This document shows, piece after piece, positions 5,391-6,327 of a stretch of DNA of 6,327 nt; position 1 is the first letter of the stretch, and the number at the start of each line of letters is the position of its first letter. Location of the stretch: positions 13,576 to 19,902 of the forward strand of contig PMYF01000792.1 in assembly GCA_003171295.1 (NCBI GenBank), given 5' to 3'. The DNA is from Acidobacteriota bacterium (GTDB taxonomy: Bacteria > Acidobacteriota > Terriglobia > UBA7540). The position numbers and the translations under genes were made by a program. The notes beneath the pieces were generated by a model. It did not search any database, was not told where the DNA came from, and worked only from the letters and a program-made list of their open reading frames with translations.

Positions 5391-5414
5391 AGCCTAAAAT
5401 TGTAGTTGTTGCCC
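5391..5414 (-). promoter_or_regulatory. Conserved leader block of paralogue 3
   Basis: Minus-strand GGGCAA, CTACAA after three bases and TAGGCT after three more, ending 91 nt before the start codon and beginning 12 nt after the export-gene stop. The sequence between block and start differs markedly from that of paralogues 1 and 2 except for a GATTTTTCCG core (about 5348-5357), so the block itself and its distance seem to be under selection. CTCAGGGCAA and TACAATTTTAGGCT are shared exactly with the paralogue 1 block. Confidence 0.55.
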
Positions 5415-5426
5415 TGAGAAGATGAA

Positions 5427-6104
5427 CTAGGGAACCACAACTGTATCGTGCGCTTCCAGCTTAATGTTCTGAGCGAGATTCTTACCGCTTATGACTTCCT
5501 TATAGTTGAAGCGCAGCCGTGCGGAACGCCCGTCAGCCCCGGTGCGCAATATGCAAATGCTCTTCACCTTCGCGTACTCAAGAGGCCCACCGGCTTGCGC
5601 GATAACATCCAAAACCGTCATGGGTGTTTGCAGCGCGTAGGAACCGGGCTTGGCCACCTCGCCCACCACCACGACCCGCTGACTCTTCACTTCGTGGACA
5701 ATGACGGTGACTTCCGGATCCGACAGATACTCCTCCAGGTGCTGACCAATCGCATGTTGGAGCTGCTTCGGGGTGAGCCCGCTCGCCACGACTTCCCCGA
5801 CCAGGGGCAGCGAAATCTTCCCGTCCGGACGCACCGCCACGGTCTGCGAGATCTCCGGCTCCTTCCAAACATTAACCGCCAGCACGTCGTCAGGACCGAT
5901 GACAAAGTCACTACCCGGAGAGGCCTTCTCCATGGATGGGCCCGGAGCGGTCTGGATTGTCTTCGCGCCCTTTCGGGCGGTTTTTTTCGCCGAGACCGAC
6001 GGCGATGCACTGCGCGTGCTGTCTTCGCCCGCCGTTGCCCACGCGGAATTCACTCCAAGAACCAAGCAAACCACGATCGTTAAACGCCCTAGCTTTTCAC
6101 CCAT
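5427..6104 (-). CDS. Periplasmic polysaccharide export protein (Wza family, PEP-CTERM-associated type)
   Basis: 225-residue protein with a signal peptide (MGEKLGR, hydrophobic core, cleavage after AWA near residue 23), a Lys/Ser/Pro-rich linker (about 25-62), a Poly_export domain (about 65-138, starting DFVIGPDDVLAVNVW and including RPDGKISLPLVGEV), and one SLBB-like domain (about 142-195, SQRVVVVGEVAKPGSYAL then LDVIAQAGG). It ends right after DTVVVP, so it lacks the second SLBB and outer-membrane helix of full-length Wza (about 380 residues). There is no lipobox cysteine. Such short forms are typical of exosortase-linked EPS clusters, where they help carry polysaccharide across the periplasm and outer membrane. 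The start is chosen at 6104 for a normal signal peptide, with GGAAG 9 nt upstream. An in-frame ATG at 6161 (AAGG 9 nt upstream) would add 19 mainly basic residues with codons unlike the rest of the gene and cannot be excluded. Confidence 0.9.
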   Translation of the reverse strand: MGEKLGRLTIVVCLVLGVNSAWATAGEDSTRSASPSVSAKKTARKGAKTIQTAPGPSMEKASPGSDFVIGPDDVLAVNVWKEPEISQTVAVRPDGKISLPLVGEVVASGLTPKQLQHAIGQHLEEYLSDPEVTVIVHEVKSQRVVVVGEVAKPGSYALQTPMTVLDVIAQAGGPLEYAKVKSICILRTGADGRSARLRFNYKEVISGKNLAQNIKLEAHDTVVVP

Positions 6105-6327
6105 TGTTCGCGACTTCCACCTTCCCTTATTTCGAATCCGGTCCATCTTGAACTGACCCATTTACCAGAACCTTGTCCGACTTCGTTCGCTGAGTGCGTG
6201 GCTCCGCCGTCAGAGACCCATCCGTCGGTCCCACTTGCTGGCCCCACACCTATCAAGGCCGCGAACCCAGACTCTAAGCCGCCGGCCACATGCCGCTTTT
6301 CCAGCTTCTTTGGCTTATGTTTATAGC
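6105..6327. other. Upstream spacer of the cluster, no confident gene
   Basis: A short minus-strand frame (6089-6289) has no family features, runs into the export gene in another frame and is rejected. No promoter with both good -35 and -10 boxes is evident, though TATAAA occurs near the right edge (minus strand, about 6320-6325). It presumably carries the leader of the export gene or the end of an upstream spacer. Confidence 0.4.

Larger units (their letters stand above)
2529..5414 (-). repeat. Triple tandem duplication of a PEP-CTERM gene unit
   Basis: Three homologous units of about 1.02-1.03 kb, measured start to start (3251, 4281, 5299) and stop to stop (2529, 3550, 4574). Each has leader block, signal peptide, mature domain and PEP-CTERM tail. 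Copies 1 and 3 look more than 90 percent identical over the 3' half by eye, with copy 2 clearly lower. Copies 1 and 2 match better in the leader and signal peptide. Confidence 0.9.

Noticed and set aside
2529..5414. CRISPR-like or mobile-element repeat
   Set aside because: The three repeats are about 1 kb coding units with intact genes; no short spaced repeats, terminal inverted repeats or transposase were seen.
5300..5440. 47-codon upstream extension of PEP-CTERM paralogue 3
   Set aside because: It would precede a complete signal peptide, overlap the export gene, and ignore a strong GGAGGG site before the ATG at 5299.

Overview
The window is a single-direction (minus strand, right to left) exosortase / PEP-CTERM gene cluster linked to exopolysaccharide export. 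In transcription order it holds: a short periplasmic Wza-type polysaccharide export protein; three tandem paralogous PEP-CTERM secreted proteins; an exosortase with an intact Cys/Arg/His set; an EpsI-domain protein whose start overlaps the exosortase stop (ATGA); and the first 162 residues of a TPR lipoprotein resembling the PEP-CTERM-system TPR protein (PrsT type), which runs off the left edge. No CRISPR array, tRNA, rRNA or transposase was seen.

Exosortase/PEP-CTERM systems occur in Gram-negative, EPS-producing bacteria: many Proteobacteria, Acidobacteria, Verrucomicrobia, Planctomycetes and others. The signal peptides, the lipoprotein and the Wza-type protein all fit a double-membrane cell. 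The DNA is GC-rich by eye. An acidobacterial or similar environmental lineage is plausible, but the sequence alone does not fix the taxon.

Layout: 6105-6327 is an upstream spacer with no confident gene. 5427-6104 encodes the export protein. 2529-5299 holds the three PEP-CTERM genes, spaced about 1.02-1.03 kb apart. Each is preceded by a conserved 24-nt block at a fixed 91-92 nt from the start codon, and copies 2 and 3 (numbered from the left) are each followed by a two-tier stem-loop. 2041-2528 is a spacer of nearly 490 nt with hairpins and a weak sigma-54-like site. 1-2040 carries the sorting and assembly genes (exosortase, EpsI, TPR lipoprotein), tightly packed and probably one operon.

How the genes probably work together: the three paralogues leave the cytoplasm through Sec signal peptides. 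Their C-terminal signals (Pro-Glu-Pro, hydrophobic helix, Arg-rich tail) are recognised by the exosortase in the inner membrane, and the products are released to the envelope or extracellular matrix. The polysaccharide export protein, EpsI and the TPR lipoprotein belong to the accompanying EPS pathway. The most interesting points are: a dedicated set of three substrates with a conserved CxGGxC pair and strongly diverged surface charge; mosaic relationships that suggest gene conversion; and a non-coding regulatory architecture (fixed-distance block, helically phased inverted repeat around a promoter, covarying hairpin) that known families do not explain.
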